41,717 nt of DNA from an uncultured Prevotella sp. GTDB lineage: Bacteria > Bacteroidota > Bacteroidia > Bacteroidales > Bacteroidaceae. The stretch covers positions 1 to 41,717 of the forward strand of contig URER01000021.1 of assembly GCA_900547005.1 (NCBI GenBank). Reading direction: 5' to 3'. The stretch's first letter is position 1. Each line of letters starts with the position of its first letter. Shown here piece by piece: positions 32,530 to 40,396 of the stretch. The translations under genes and the position numbers were made by a program. The notes beneath the pieces are model-generated. The model saw only the letters and a list, made by a program, of their open reading frames with translations, was not told the DNA's origin and did not search any database.

Positions 32530-33903
32530 TTATTTATTTATTCTCATTCTGTTCCAAACCACAAGGGCGAGCGTTCCGAGCGTAAGGAGACCAGCACCGA
32601 TATAGCTCATATACTTCATGCAAGCATAGATGAGCGTAGAAAGCGGACTCGACGCAAAGTCAAGAGCACCGGCCTGGAATCCTTCCGGCACCGCAACGGC
32701 TGCATCTTCGGGGTGAGCCTGCTGCACCGAGTGAGCAGCCGAGGTGAAATCGGGTGCCATCCATGTTACGAAATAAAGTCCGACAGCCATCACAATAAGT
32801 CCTACGATGAAGCTGCGGAGCACGTTTCCGTTCGTATAAGGCAATACCATGACAAACACATAGAACATTCCGGCAAGCGAAGCGAGCGGAAGGAACTGGT
32901 TGCCGGGCAGCGCTACGGCGAGAACGAGGGTTACAGGGATGAGCAAAAGAGACACTACGAGGGTCGTAGGATGACCGATTACGAGTGCCGGAGACATACC
33001 GATGTAAAGCTCTTTCTTTCCTCCGAACTTCTTGGCTATGAGTTCACGTGTCGCCTCACTTATCGGTTTCAATCCTTCTATGAACAGAGATGTGATACGA
33101 GGGATAAGCTCCATCACCGCACCCATCTTTATTCCAAGTCCGAGAGTGGCCGGAATCTTGTCTACCAGCTCGTTCCAGTCCTTACAAGCGAGACATCCTA
33201 TGATGATACCGATAATCACTCCGAGTACCAACGGCTCGCCGAAGATACCGAATTTCTTCTTCATTCCCTCTGAATCGATGTTCACTTTATTGATTCCCGG
33301 CACATAGTCGAGAGCCTTGTTTATACCCAAAGCGAACGGCATGAAACCCTGACAGAACGGTTGCGGAATGCTGATGCCCTCCATACCGGGATAGAATTTC
33401 TGGAATTTCTTGGCTGTAAGGTCGGCCAAGACAAGTGTAATGACATAGCAGATAACGGCTGCGAAGAATCCCCACGCAACGCTGTCGGTCATAAAATAAA
33501 CCACCGCGCCGATGAAGGCGAAGTGCCAATAGTTCCAAAGGTCGATATTTACGGTACGCGTGCAACCGAGCAACAGCAGCACGAGATTAACTCCAAGACA
33601 AACGGGGATAACAAAAGAACCCACCAATGTGTTGTAAGCCACAGACGCGGCAGCAGGCCATCCCATATCAAATACTTTTAGCTCGAGGCCATAAATCTTA
33701 ACAACATCGTTAAGAGCCGGACCAAGCGAACTCGTAAGCAAAGCCGTAACGATACTCAATCCGACGAATCCCACGCCGACATAGAGACCGCTTTTCAGGG
33801 CTTTAGAAAATTTTATACCGATGCAAACGCCCAAGATAGTGAAGATAATAGGCATCATTACGGCTGCACCGAGGCCGATAATGTAACTGAATACTTGTTC
33901 CAT
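32530..33903 (-). CDS. Orphan PTS IIC-like permease (galactitol/GatC family)
   Basis: The 457-residue integral membrane protein has about 10-12 hydrophobic segments and matches the GatC/PTS-IIC family in its N-terminus (MEQVFSYIIGLGAAVMMPIIFTILGVCIG) and in the IIC-like segments (EGISIPQPFCQGFMPFA; KKELYIGMSPALVIGHPTTLV). In enterobacteria IIC works with IIA, IIB, HPr and enzyme I, none of which are in the window, so it probably transports by another mechanism. A start at 33987 would add 28 residues that overlap the promoter, so I use the ATG at 33903. It is the first gene of the uronate cluster with kduI and the MFS transporter. An inverted repeat at 33947-33988 flanks its promoter. Confidence 0.82.
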   Translation of the reverse strand: MEQVFSYIIGLGAAVMMPIIFTILGVCIGIKFSKALKSGLYVGVGFVGLSIVTALLTSSLGPALNDVVKIYGLELKVFDMGWPAAASVAYNTLVGSFVIPVCLGVNLVLLLLGCTRTVNIDLWNYWHFAFIGAVVYFMTDSVAWGFFAAVICYVITLVLADLTAKKFQKFYPGMEGISIPQPFCQGFMPFALGINKALDYVPGINKVNIDSEGMKKKFGIFGEPLVLGVIIGIIIGCLACKDWNELVDKIPATLGLGIKMGAVMELIPRITSLFIEGLKPISEATRELIAKKFGGKKELYIGMSPALVIGHPTTLVVSLLLIPVTLVLAVALPGNQFLPLASLAGMFYVFVMVLPYTNGNVLRSFIVGLIVMAVGLYFVTWMAPDFTSAAHSVQQAHPEDAAVAVPEGFQAGALDFASSPLSTLIYACMKYMSYIGAGLLTLGTLALVVWNRMRINK

Positions 33904-33946
33904 GATTATGTTTTGAATTGTTTGATAGACGTAGTCCGTAAATCGT

Positions 33947-33988
33947 AATGGTGCAAAGTTACAAAAATAATTTGAACCCTGCACCATT
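33947..33988 (-). promoter_or_regulatory. Promoter of the IIC-kduI-MFS cluster with flanking inverted repeat
   Basis: The minus-strand -7 box TAACTTTG lies at 33954-33961. Perfect 9-bp arms AATGGTGCA (33947-33955) and TGCACCATT (33980-33988) with a 24-bp spacer bracket the -33 to -7 region. This layout suits a dimeric regulator that would block or loop the promoter, or a leader hairpin. Confidence 0.5.
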
Positions 33989-34016
33989 TTATATATTAAT
34001 ATTGGAAATAATGTCT

Positions 34017-36491
34017 TTAATCCTGGAAATAAATGCGCTTCACGCGGTTGCTTATGCCCGTCAACACCTCGTAAGGGATTGTTTCGAGTACATCGGAAAG
34101 CACCGTAACGGGCAGGTCGTCGCCGAAGATTTCGACCGAATCGCCCTCCTTACAGTCTATTCCCGTAACGTCAATCATTGCCACATCCATGCAGATATTG
34201 CCCACATAATAAGCCGGTTTACCGTTTACGAGACAATAGCAGTGGCGGTTTCCCAAATGACGGTTCAGTCCGTCGGCGTAGCCGATAGGTATCGCGGCTA
34301 TCACACTGTCGCATTCTATCTTTCCCTTGCGCGAATATCCCACCGTGTCGCCCGCCGGAACGTGACGCAGTTGCAGTATGGTGGTCTTCAGAGTGCTTAC
34401 ATTATTTATTATACTGTTATCCGCCGGATTCACGCCATAGAGTCCGATGCCGAGCCGGCACATATCCATCTGTCGCTCGGGGAAATGCTCTATGCCTGCC
34501 GAATTGTCAATATGGCGCAGTATCTTGTGAGGGAACGCTGCCTGCAACGCATCCGCGCCGAGCTTGAACAAGTCGAACTGGGCGGACGAGAAGTCATCGA
34601 ACGAGCCGCTGTCGGACCCGACAAAGTGCGAGAACACCGACCGCGGGATGATTGCATCTTGCTTTTTCAGTCGGCTGATAAGCTCTTCCATGTCTGTGCG
34701 CGGGTCGAATCCGAGGCGGTGCATACCTGTATCGAGCTTCACGTGTACCGGATAATTGGTTATTCCCTCCTTTTCCGCCGCCTTGACCAGCGCATCGAAC
34801 AGCCGGAAAGAATAGACCTCCGGCTCCAGCCCGTAGTCGAACATCGTCTTGAAGGCCGTCATCTCGGGATTCATTATCATTATGTTCGATGTGATTCCGT
34901 TCTTTCTCAGCGTTACGCCCTCATCGGCAACAGCCACAGCGAGATAGTCCACGCGATGGTCTTGCAGCGTCTTTGCTATCTCCACCGCACCCGCTCCGTA
35001 TCCGTCGGCCTTTATCATGCAGACGAGTTTCGTGTCGGGTTTCATCATCGAGCGATAGTGATTAAGATTCGCCACCACCGCGTTGAGGTTCACTTCGAGC
35101 GTTGTCTCGTGTACCTTCTGCACGAGAAGCTCCGACAGACGGTCGAAACCGAAGTTGCGCGCGCCCTTTATCAGTATCACCTCATCGTGTAAACCGGCAA
35201 ACAACTTGCTCTCCACAAGCTCATGGCAGTCGTTGAAGAAGTATGCCTCGCAGCCCGCAAAACGCTCTTTCTGAGCTACAAGCCGCGGACCGACACCTAT
35301 AAATTTCTCCACGCCTCGCTTACCGACGAGTTCCGAAACTGCAGCATACAGGTTGTCTTCCTTTATTCCGCTCTGATAGATATCGCTCAGAATGAGTGTC
35401 CTCTTGCGCCCTTTATGGTCGGGGCGGCGGTTCATGAAGTCGAGAGCTATGTCGAGCGAGTTTATATCTGAGTTGTAAGAGTCGTTGATGAGCGTGCATC
35501 CGTTCCGTCCTTCCTTCACCTCCAAGCGCATGGCCACGGGTTCGAGGGCTGCCATCCGCGCCGCAAGCTCATCGGCAGTCAGGCCGAGATGCAGCACCAC
35601 GGCGGCACAAGTGAACGAGTTCATCACCGAAGCCTCGTCGATAAACGGCAGTACATAGCGTCCGTCATTGCCCCTGAAAGTGTATGACACGGTTGTCTCA
35701 GTGTCGCTCTTTTCCACATTATATATATATAGGGCGGCTTTCGGATTAGTCTGCGACCATGCAATCTGCTCACCTTTGTATGCGTATTGCGATATGCAAC
35801 GCGCCACCAGTTCGTCGTCCAACGGGTAAATCACCGCCTTAGCGTCATGGAAAAGGGTCAGTTTTTCTTTGCATTTGGCCTCCAAAGAGGAGAAATTCTC
35901 CTGATGTGCCATACCCAACGAGGTGAGAACACCTATCGTAGGCTGGATAATATCGCGCAAAGCTGCCATCTCACCCGGCTCACTGATACCGGCCTCGAAC
36001 ACTCCCACCTGCGTATTCTCGTCCATCAGCCACACCGACAGCGGCACGCCAATCTGCGAGTTGTAGGAGCGCGGCGATCTGGTTACGGCCATCTGCGGCG
36101 ACAGCAACTGATAAATCCACTCCTTCACGACGGTCTTTCCGTTGGAGCCGGTTATGCCGACAATAGGAATATCGAACTCGTCGCGGTGGCGCTCCGACAA
36201 CCGTTGCAAAGCCTCGCGCGTACCCACGACCTTCAGGAAGTTAGACTTCGGGAACTGTTCCTCCCAGTCTTCCGGCACATTCTCTACCACAAAGTTACGT
36301 ACTCCACGCCTATACAGGTCAGGAATATAGTTAAACCCATCGTTGCGTCCGGTCTTCAAAGCGAAGAAAAGCGTTTCTTCCGGAAAGCAAAGCGAGCGGC
36401 TATCTGTCAGCACAAAGCCTATTTGCGCGTCGCAGTCGCCATAGCGTCTTGCTCCGATGAGTGTCGTTACTTTCTCAATACTATAACTCAT
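34017..36491 (-). CDS. MurF-alanine racemase fusion
   Basis: The 824-residue bifunctional cell-wall enzyme covers two steps of peptidoglycan synthesis. Residues 1-455 are MurF, which adds D-Ala-D-Ala to UDP-MurNAc-tripeptide, with the ATP loop GITGSNGKT near residue 115 and LINDSYNSDINSL near 335. Residues 465-824 are PLP-dependent alanine racemase, with MIKADGYGAGAVE holding the PLP lysine (about 497), HVKLDTGMHRLGF, SVFSHF and the second catalytic region GIGLYGVNP. The fusion couples supply and use of D-alanine and is typical of Bacteroidota. Minus-strand -7 boxes lie at 36519-36526 (TATCTTTG) and 36541-36548 (TAACTTTG). It is separated from the IIC permease gene by 113 bp. Confidence 0.95.
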   Translation of the reverse strand: MSYSIEKVTTLIGARRYGDCDAQIGFVLTDSRSLCFPEETLFFALKTGRNDGFNYIPDLYRRGVRNFVVENVPEDWEEQFPKSNFLKVVGTREALQRLSERHRDEFDIPIVGITGSNGKTVVKEWIYQLLSPQMAVTRSPRSYNSQIGVPLSVWLMDENTQVGVFEAGISEPGEMAALRDIIQPTIGVLTSLGMAHQENFSSLEAKCKEKLTLFHDAKAVIYPLDDELVARCISQYAYKGEQIAWSQTNPKAALYIYNVEKSDTETTVSYTFRGNDGRYVLPFIDEASVMNSFTCAAVVLHLGLTADELAARMAALEPVAMRLEVKEGRNGCTLINDSYNSDINSLDIALDFMNRRPDHKGRKRTLILSDIYQSGIKEDNLYAAVSELVGKRGVEKFIGVGPRLVAQKERFAGCEAYFFNDCHELVESKLFAGLHDEVILIKGARNFGFDRLSELLVQKVHETTLEVNLNAVVANLNHYRSMMKPDTKLVCMIKADGYGAGAVEIAKTLQDHRVDYLAVAVADEGVTLRKNGITSNIMIMNPEMTAFKTMFDYGLEPEVYSFRLFDALVKAAEKEGITNYPVHVKLDTGMHRLGFDPRTDMEELISRLKKQDAIIPRSVFSHFVGSDSGSFDDFSSAQFDLFKLGADALQAAFPHKILRHIDNSAGIEHFPERQMDMCRLGIGLYGVNPADNSIINNVSTLKTTILQLRHVPAGDTVGYSRKGKIECDSVIAAIPIGYADGLNRHLGNRHCYCLVNGKPAYYVGNICMDVAMIDVTGIDCKEGDSVEIFGDDLPVTVLSDVLETIPYEVLTGISNRVKRIYFQD

Positions 36492-36518
36492 ACCTTACAT
36501 TTCGTAATTTGTCTTATG

Positions 36519-36548
36519 CAAAGATAGCACAAGCCGAATGCAAAGTTA
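36519..36548 (-). promoter_or_regulatory. Two candidate -7 boxes of the murF-alr gene
   Basis: On the minus strand TATCTTTG (36519-36526) and TAACTTTG (36541-36548) both fit TAnnTTTG. They may be two start sites or one real and one chance. Confidence 0.45.
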
Positions 36549-36637
36549 GTTATTTTTCCATTATCGGGATAAAGTTTTCGCATTTTTTTGCGAAGAAAAA
36601 AAGTCCTTCATCTTCATTTGAGAAAGTATCCCGGCAC

Positions 36638-36770
36638 AGTATTCAAGTAATTCGGGCCAAGTACTGAAGTAATCCGGGTTTAGTACTGAAGTAATCTGGG
36701 CTCAAATACTCGAATAATCCGGGCTTAGTACTCGAGTAATTCAGGCCAAGTACTGATGCGAAATGGGCTT
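36638..36770. repeat. Array of 22-23 bp palindromic units (copy at 36.6 kb)
   Basis: Units start at 36638, 36660, 36682, 36705, 36727 and 36749: steps of 22, 22, 23, 22 and 22 bp. The unit is AGTACTgaAGTAAT or AGTACTcgAGTAAT followed by CGGGC. It is closely related to the array at 26651 and lies between the diverging murF-alr and zinc-ribbon genes. A pyrimidine-rich tract of CT repeats follows at about 36808-36840, similar to one inside the macroglobulin gene at about 11287-11325. Confidence 0.75.
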
Positions 36771-36888
36771 CAATGCGACCGCAACATACTGACGGCAAAA
36801 GACATTTCCATCCCCTCTCTCCTCCTCTTCTCTCTCCCCTTTATAAAAAAATGAAAGTTAAAAATACAACGGAATGGAATATTTTATG

Positions 36889-36896
36889 TAAATTTG
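36889..36896 (+). promoter_or_regulatory. -7 promoter box of the zinc-ribbon gene
   Basis: TAAATTTG fits TAnnTTTG, 38 bp before the ATG at 36935. Confidence 0.5.
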
Positions 36897-36934
36897 CGAC
36901 TTGGAAAACAAGTAATAAAAACTACTATCAAGAT

Positions 36935-37462
36935 ATGAGATGTCCGGAATGTAACACCGAGGTGAACGAAAAGAGAAAGTATTGTCCTAACTGCGGCGCT
37001 CCAATGCCACAGGAAAACAAAGGCAAGAAGGCTGAGGAAGACTTGAAACTCAGCCGCGGCATGATGATTTTCATTGTCGTAGGACTGGCTCTGCTCATTG
37101 CTATCGGCGTAACATATAATATGATTCACGCGGAAGACCCGGAGTATGTACGCACGCAGATTGACCCGGACTCTAATCTGATGGAAAAGAACGGGCCGAC
37201 ATTCGACACGGTTGCGATAGATGTACAGAAGCGAGACTCAATAAAGAAAGCTGAAAATCTGGAAGCAGAGAAGCTACTTAACAGTATAAGGAAAAAGAAA
37301 CAAGAAACCACCGAAAGCACCGACGGAGAGCAAAGCGGTGAGAATGGCGAAGAGCAAAGCTCGACAAGCAGTGAGTCGGAAAGCTCTGCATCAACTGAGC
37401 AGGCCAAGCCAAGCACGCCTGCAACGCCCAAACCAAGCGTGGAAGCAATAGAAATGGAGTAA
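36935..37462 (+). CDS. Zinc-ribbon single-pass membrane protein
   Basis: The 175-residue protein starts with a zinc ribbon of two CxxC pairs (MRCPECNTEV...KYCPNCGAPM, residues 1-25). A charged linker leads to one membrane helix (about 45-65, GMMIFIVVGLALLIAIGVTY), then a periplasmic or external part with a low-complexity Glu/Ser/Thr/Gln tail (about 125-175). It resembles the many zinc-ribbon-anchored membrane proteins of unknown role in Bacteroidales. An in-frame ATG at 36773 would add 54 residues, but these cover the promoter and the CT-rich repeat, so the ATG at 36935 is right. It converges on trmO, with a strong hairpin between them. Its function is unknown. Confidence 0.8.
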   Translation: MRCPECNTEVNEKRKYCPNCGAPMPQENKGKKAEEDLKLSRGMMIFIVVGLALLIAIGVTYNMIHAEDPEYVRTQIDPDSNLMEKNGPTFDTVAIDVQKRDSIKKAENLEAEKLLNSIRKKKQETTESTDGEQSGENGEEQSSTSSESESSASTEQAKPSTPATPKPSVEAIEME

Positions 37463-37486
37463 AGGAGAGTTGACAAAGTTGACGGA

Positions 37487-37526
37487 TTGACGGGAAACAC
37501 AGGTTAATACTTGTGTTTCCCGTCAA
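37487..37526. terminator. Perfect 15-bp hairpin between converging genes
   Basis: TTGACGGGAAACACA (37487-37501) pairs with TGTGTTTCCCGTCAA (37512-37526) around a 10-nt loop. There is no long T-run, but its position between the ends of the zinc-ribbon gene and trmO fits a two-way terminator. Confidence 0.65.
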
Positions 37527-37536
37527 CTGTAATATA

Positions 37537-38202
37537 TCAAAGCCTCTCTACTCCAACGACAACAACTGTGCCGTCGGACACCCGGAAACGCACATCGCGG
37601 CCAGCGAAAGGCATTCCATAGACGCGGACGGGGTCGTCATGATAATGCGGACGGGGATCGAGAGATAATGCTCCGCGAAGCGATTCCAACTCGCCGGAGG
37701 TGAAAAGGCACTCAAACTCTGCGGGAACAGACACATCAAGACTATTCCAGACACGGTTGTCGGTAAATCCGCTGCGTGCATAGGGATGACTGTCGGCATA
37801 GACTACGTAAGGCTTAACATCATATATCGGCGTACCGTTCATGAGGTCTGCGCCCGTAACATCCACCCATCCGCTGCCTACTGCGGCTATCTTGACCGAC
37901 GAGAGGCCCAATCCGTTGGGACGAAACGGCGAGCGCGAGGCAAACACCCCTACCCTTTCGTTGCCTCCAAGACGCGGAGGGCGCACCGTGGAACTCACTT
38001 TCTTGCCTTCATTGGCCGAGAATCCCCATATCAACCACACATAATCGAAATCTTCCAATCCCCTTAACGCTTCCACATTATTATATTCCGGCTCGAAAAC
38101 TATGCGCCCGCGAAGTCCGTCAACAAGCCCGCTCTGACGCGGAATGCCAAACTTCGACGTGAACGGGGAATGGAAAAATGCTATTGGTTTTATTTCTTTC
38201 AT
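37537..38202 (-). CDS. trmO: tRNA (N6-threonylcarbamoyladenosine37-N6)-methyltransferase TrmO
   Basis: The 221-residue SAM-dependent methyltransferase of the TsaA/YaeB family methylates t6A37 in threonine tRNAs. Visible family segments are PIAFFHSPFTSKFGIPRQSGL at the N-terminus, DFDYVWLIWGF, the strongly conserved GVFASRSPFRPNGLGLS near residue 85, GADLMNGTPIYDVKPYV near 125, and DPRPHYHD. A frame open from 38310 adds 36 residues that overlap the promoter and do not match the family, so I start at the ATG at 38202. The -7 box ends only 5 bp upstream of the ATG, so the mRNA may be leaderless. Confidence 0.92.
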   Translation of the reverse strand: MKEIKPIAFFHSPFTSKFGIPRQSGLVDGLRGRIVFEPEYNNVEALRGLEDFDYVWLIWGFSANEGKKVSSTVRPPRLGGNERVGVFASRSPFRPNGLGLSSVKIAAVGSGWVDVTGADLMNGTPIYDVKPYVVYADSHPYARSGFTDNRVWNSLDVSVPAEFECLFTSGELESLRGALSLDPRPHYHDDPVRVYGMPFAGRDVRFRVSDGTVVVVGVERL

Positions 38203-38207
38203 AATTG

Positions 38208-38215
38208 CAAAGATA
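38208..38215 (-). promoter_or_regulatory. -7 promoter box of trmO, unusually close to the start codon
   Basis: TATCTTTG on the minus strand ends 5 bp before the ATG. Transcription would then start at or next to the start codon. Confidence 0.5.
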
Positions 38216-38260
38216 GACATTTTTGCTTCATTTTCGCATACGTATTGCAATATTATTTTG

Positions 38261-38268
38261 TACTTTTG
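38261..38268 (+). promoter_or_regulatory. Candidate -7 box of the OPT transporter gene
   Basis: TACTTTTG fits TAnnTTTG and lies 123 bp before the ATG at 38392. The leader between them shows no clear structure. Confidence 0.4.
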
Positions 38269-38391
38269 CAAGTGAAACATATCTTTCTGACAACTTTTTG
38301 CCACACGCACGCAAGCCGTTTTATTGTGTCCGGCAACTTGTCGCTACCATAAATGAAAAATAATATAAACATAATATCATAACAAGGAAAC

Positions 38392-40389
38392 ATGAAAGAA
38401 GAAGAAAAAGAAAACATTCAGCTACCCGAAAACGCTTTTCGGGAACTGAAAGAGGGTGAGGAATTCGAGCCGATTATGAACCCGCGGAAGACTTATCCGG
38501 AGGTTAACGCATGGTCGGTAGTATGGGGCTTGCTCATGGCCGTACTGTTCTCGGCCGCCGCCGCATATCTCGGACTGAAGGTGGGACAGGTGTTTGAGGC
38601 TGCGATACCTATCGCCATCATCGCCGTCGGTGTGTCTACGGCCGCCAAACGCTACAAGGCATTGGGCGAAAACGTCATCATTCAGAGCATAGGCGCGTGT
38701 TCGGGCGCGGTCGTGGCAGGTGCGATATTCACGCTTCCGGCCATTTATATCTTGCAGGCGAAGCTCAACGACCCGCAACTGACGGCATCTTTCCTTAAGA
38801 TTTTCGTTGCTTCGGCTCTCGGCGGAATACTCGGTATATTGTTCTTGATACCGTTCCGCAAGTATTTCGTGAGCGATATGCACGGCAAATACCCGTTCCC
38901 TGAGGCCACGGCGACAACTCAGGTGCTCGTGAGCGGAGCCAAAGGAGGCAATCAGGCGAAGCCTTTGCTCATCGCCGGACTCGTCGGCGGCCTTTACGAC
39001 TTCATTGTTGCGTCGTTCGGTTGGTGGAACAATACGTTCACATCACGTGTAATCGGACTCGGAGAAACGGTGGCCGAGAAAGCCAAACTGGTGTTCAAGA
39101 TTGATACCGGAGCCGCAATCCTCGGCTTGGGATATATAGTCGGCCTTAAATACGCATTCATTATATGCCTCGGCTCGTTTGCCGTCTGGTGGCTGATAGT
39201 ACCGGGAATGTCGCTGATTTTCCACGATACGGTACTCAACGTGGGCGGCTCGACAATCACACAGACCGTAGGACAGATGGATCCAGAGACTATTTTCACA
39301 AGCTACGCACGCAGCATAGGCATCGGAGGCATCGCTATGGCTGGCGTCATCGGCATCATCAAGTCGTGGGGAATCATACAGAGTGCCGTCGGATTGGCTG
39401 CGAAAGAGATTAAAGGTGGCGGAAATGCAAACACGGAGGAGCTGCGCACACGCAAGGATATATCGTTCAAGATAATCGGAATCGGCTCAATCTGCGCCAT
39501 CATCGTAACGTTCATATTCTTCTGGTTGGGCGTAATGAACAACCTGACGTATGCTATTGTCGCAATACTTCTTGTTACCGTCATCGCATTCCTGTTCACA
39601 ACGGTGGCCGCAAACGCCATCGCCATCGTCGGCTCAAACCCGGTTTCGGGCATGACACTTATGACTTTGATTCTCGCTTCGGTCATTATGGCAGCCATAG
39701 GAATGAACGGTGCGGGCGGAATGTTGGCCGCTTTAATCATGGGAAGCGTTGTCTGCACGGCCTTGTCAGTTGCCGGTTCGTTCATCACCGACCTGAAAAT
39801 AGGTTACTGGTTGGGCACAACGCCAAAGAAACAAGAGACTTGGAAGTTCCTCGGAATACTTGTTTCGGCTGCTACCGTGGGCGGAGTGATGATGCTACTT
39901 AACGACACTTACGGCTTCGATCCGGCTCAACCGGGCCACCTCGTAGCACCGCAGGCAAACGCAATGGCGGCTGTCATCGAGCCTATGATGAACGGAGCGG
40001 GCGCTCCCTGGGCCTTGTATGGCATCGGCGCACTTATCGCCATCGCGCTCGACAGACTGAAAGTACCGGCTTTGGCCTTTGCTTTGGGTATGTTCATACC
40101 GCTCGAACTGAATGTGCCACTGCTTGTAGGAGGCGCAATAAACTGGCTCGTCACATCGCGTTCTAAAGATGAAAAGATCAACACCATACGAGGAGAGAAA
40201 GGCACCCTCATAGCAAGCGGCTTCATAGCAGGCGGTGCTTTGATGGGCGTAGTAAGCGCATTGCTCAAGTTCTGCGGCTTCGAATTCATCAATAACGTAT
40301 GGCTCGAGAATCCAATGTCGCAGGTTTGCAGTCTCATCGCATACATTCTGCTGATTGCTTACTTCATAAAAGCAACGAGGACAAAGTAA
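38392..40389 (+). CDS. OPT-family oligopeptide/metal-chelate transporter
   Basis: The 665-residue protein has about 14-16 membrane segments. The N-terminus is acidic and cytoplasmic. The segments NAWSVVWGLLMAVLFSAAAAYLGLKVGQVFEAAIPIAIIAVG and GENVIIQSIGACSGAVVAGAIFTLPAIYIL are characteristic of the prokaryotic OPT family, as are DMHGKYPFPEATATTQVL near residue 165 and MFIPLELNVPLLVGGAINW near 565. OPT proteins import oligopeptides or metal-peptide complexes with protons. It is followed after 7 bp by the acyltransferase gene, so the two form an operon. A short fragment at 41521-41568 repeats the end of this gene. Confidence 0.9.
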   Translation: MKEEEKENIQLPENAFRELKEGEEFEPIMNPRKTYPEVNAWSVVWGLLMAVLFSAAAAYLGLKVGQVFEAAIPIAIIAVGVSTAAKRYKALGENVIIQSIGACSGAVVAGAIFTLPAIYILQAKLNDPQLTASFLKIFVASALGGILGILFLIPFRKYFVSDMHGKYPFPEATATTQVLVSGAKGGNQAKPLLIAGLVGGLYDFIVASFGWWNNTFTSRVIGLGETVAEKAKLVFKIDTGAAILGLGYIVGLKYAFIICLGSFAVWWLIVPGMSLIFHDTVLNVGGSTITQTVGQMDPETIFTSYARSIGIGGIAMAGVIGIIKSWGIIQSAVGLAAKEIKGGGNANTEELRTRKDISFKIIGIGSICAIIVTFIFFWLGVMNNLTYAIVAILLVTVIAFLFTTVAANAIAIVGSNPVSGMTLMTLILASVIMAAIGMNGAGGMLAALIMGSVVCTALSVAGSFITDLKIGYWLGTTPKKQETWKFLGILVSAATVGGVMMLLNDTYGFDPAQPGHLVAPQANAMAAVIEPMMNGAGAPWALYGIGALIAIALDRLKVPALAFALGMFIPLELNVPLLVGGAINWLVTSRSKDEKINTIRGEKGTLIASGFIAGGALMGVVSALLKFCGFEFINNVWLENPMSQVCSLIAYILLIAYFIKATRTK

Positions 40390-40396
40390 ACACGAT

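Noticed and set aside
33948..35192. Plus-strand open frame of 414 codons opposite murF-alr
   Set aside because: It is antisense to the well-defined racemase domain and resembles no protein family.
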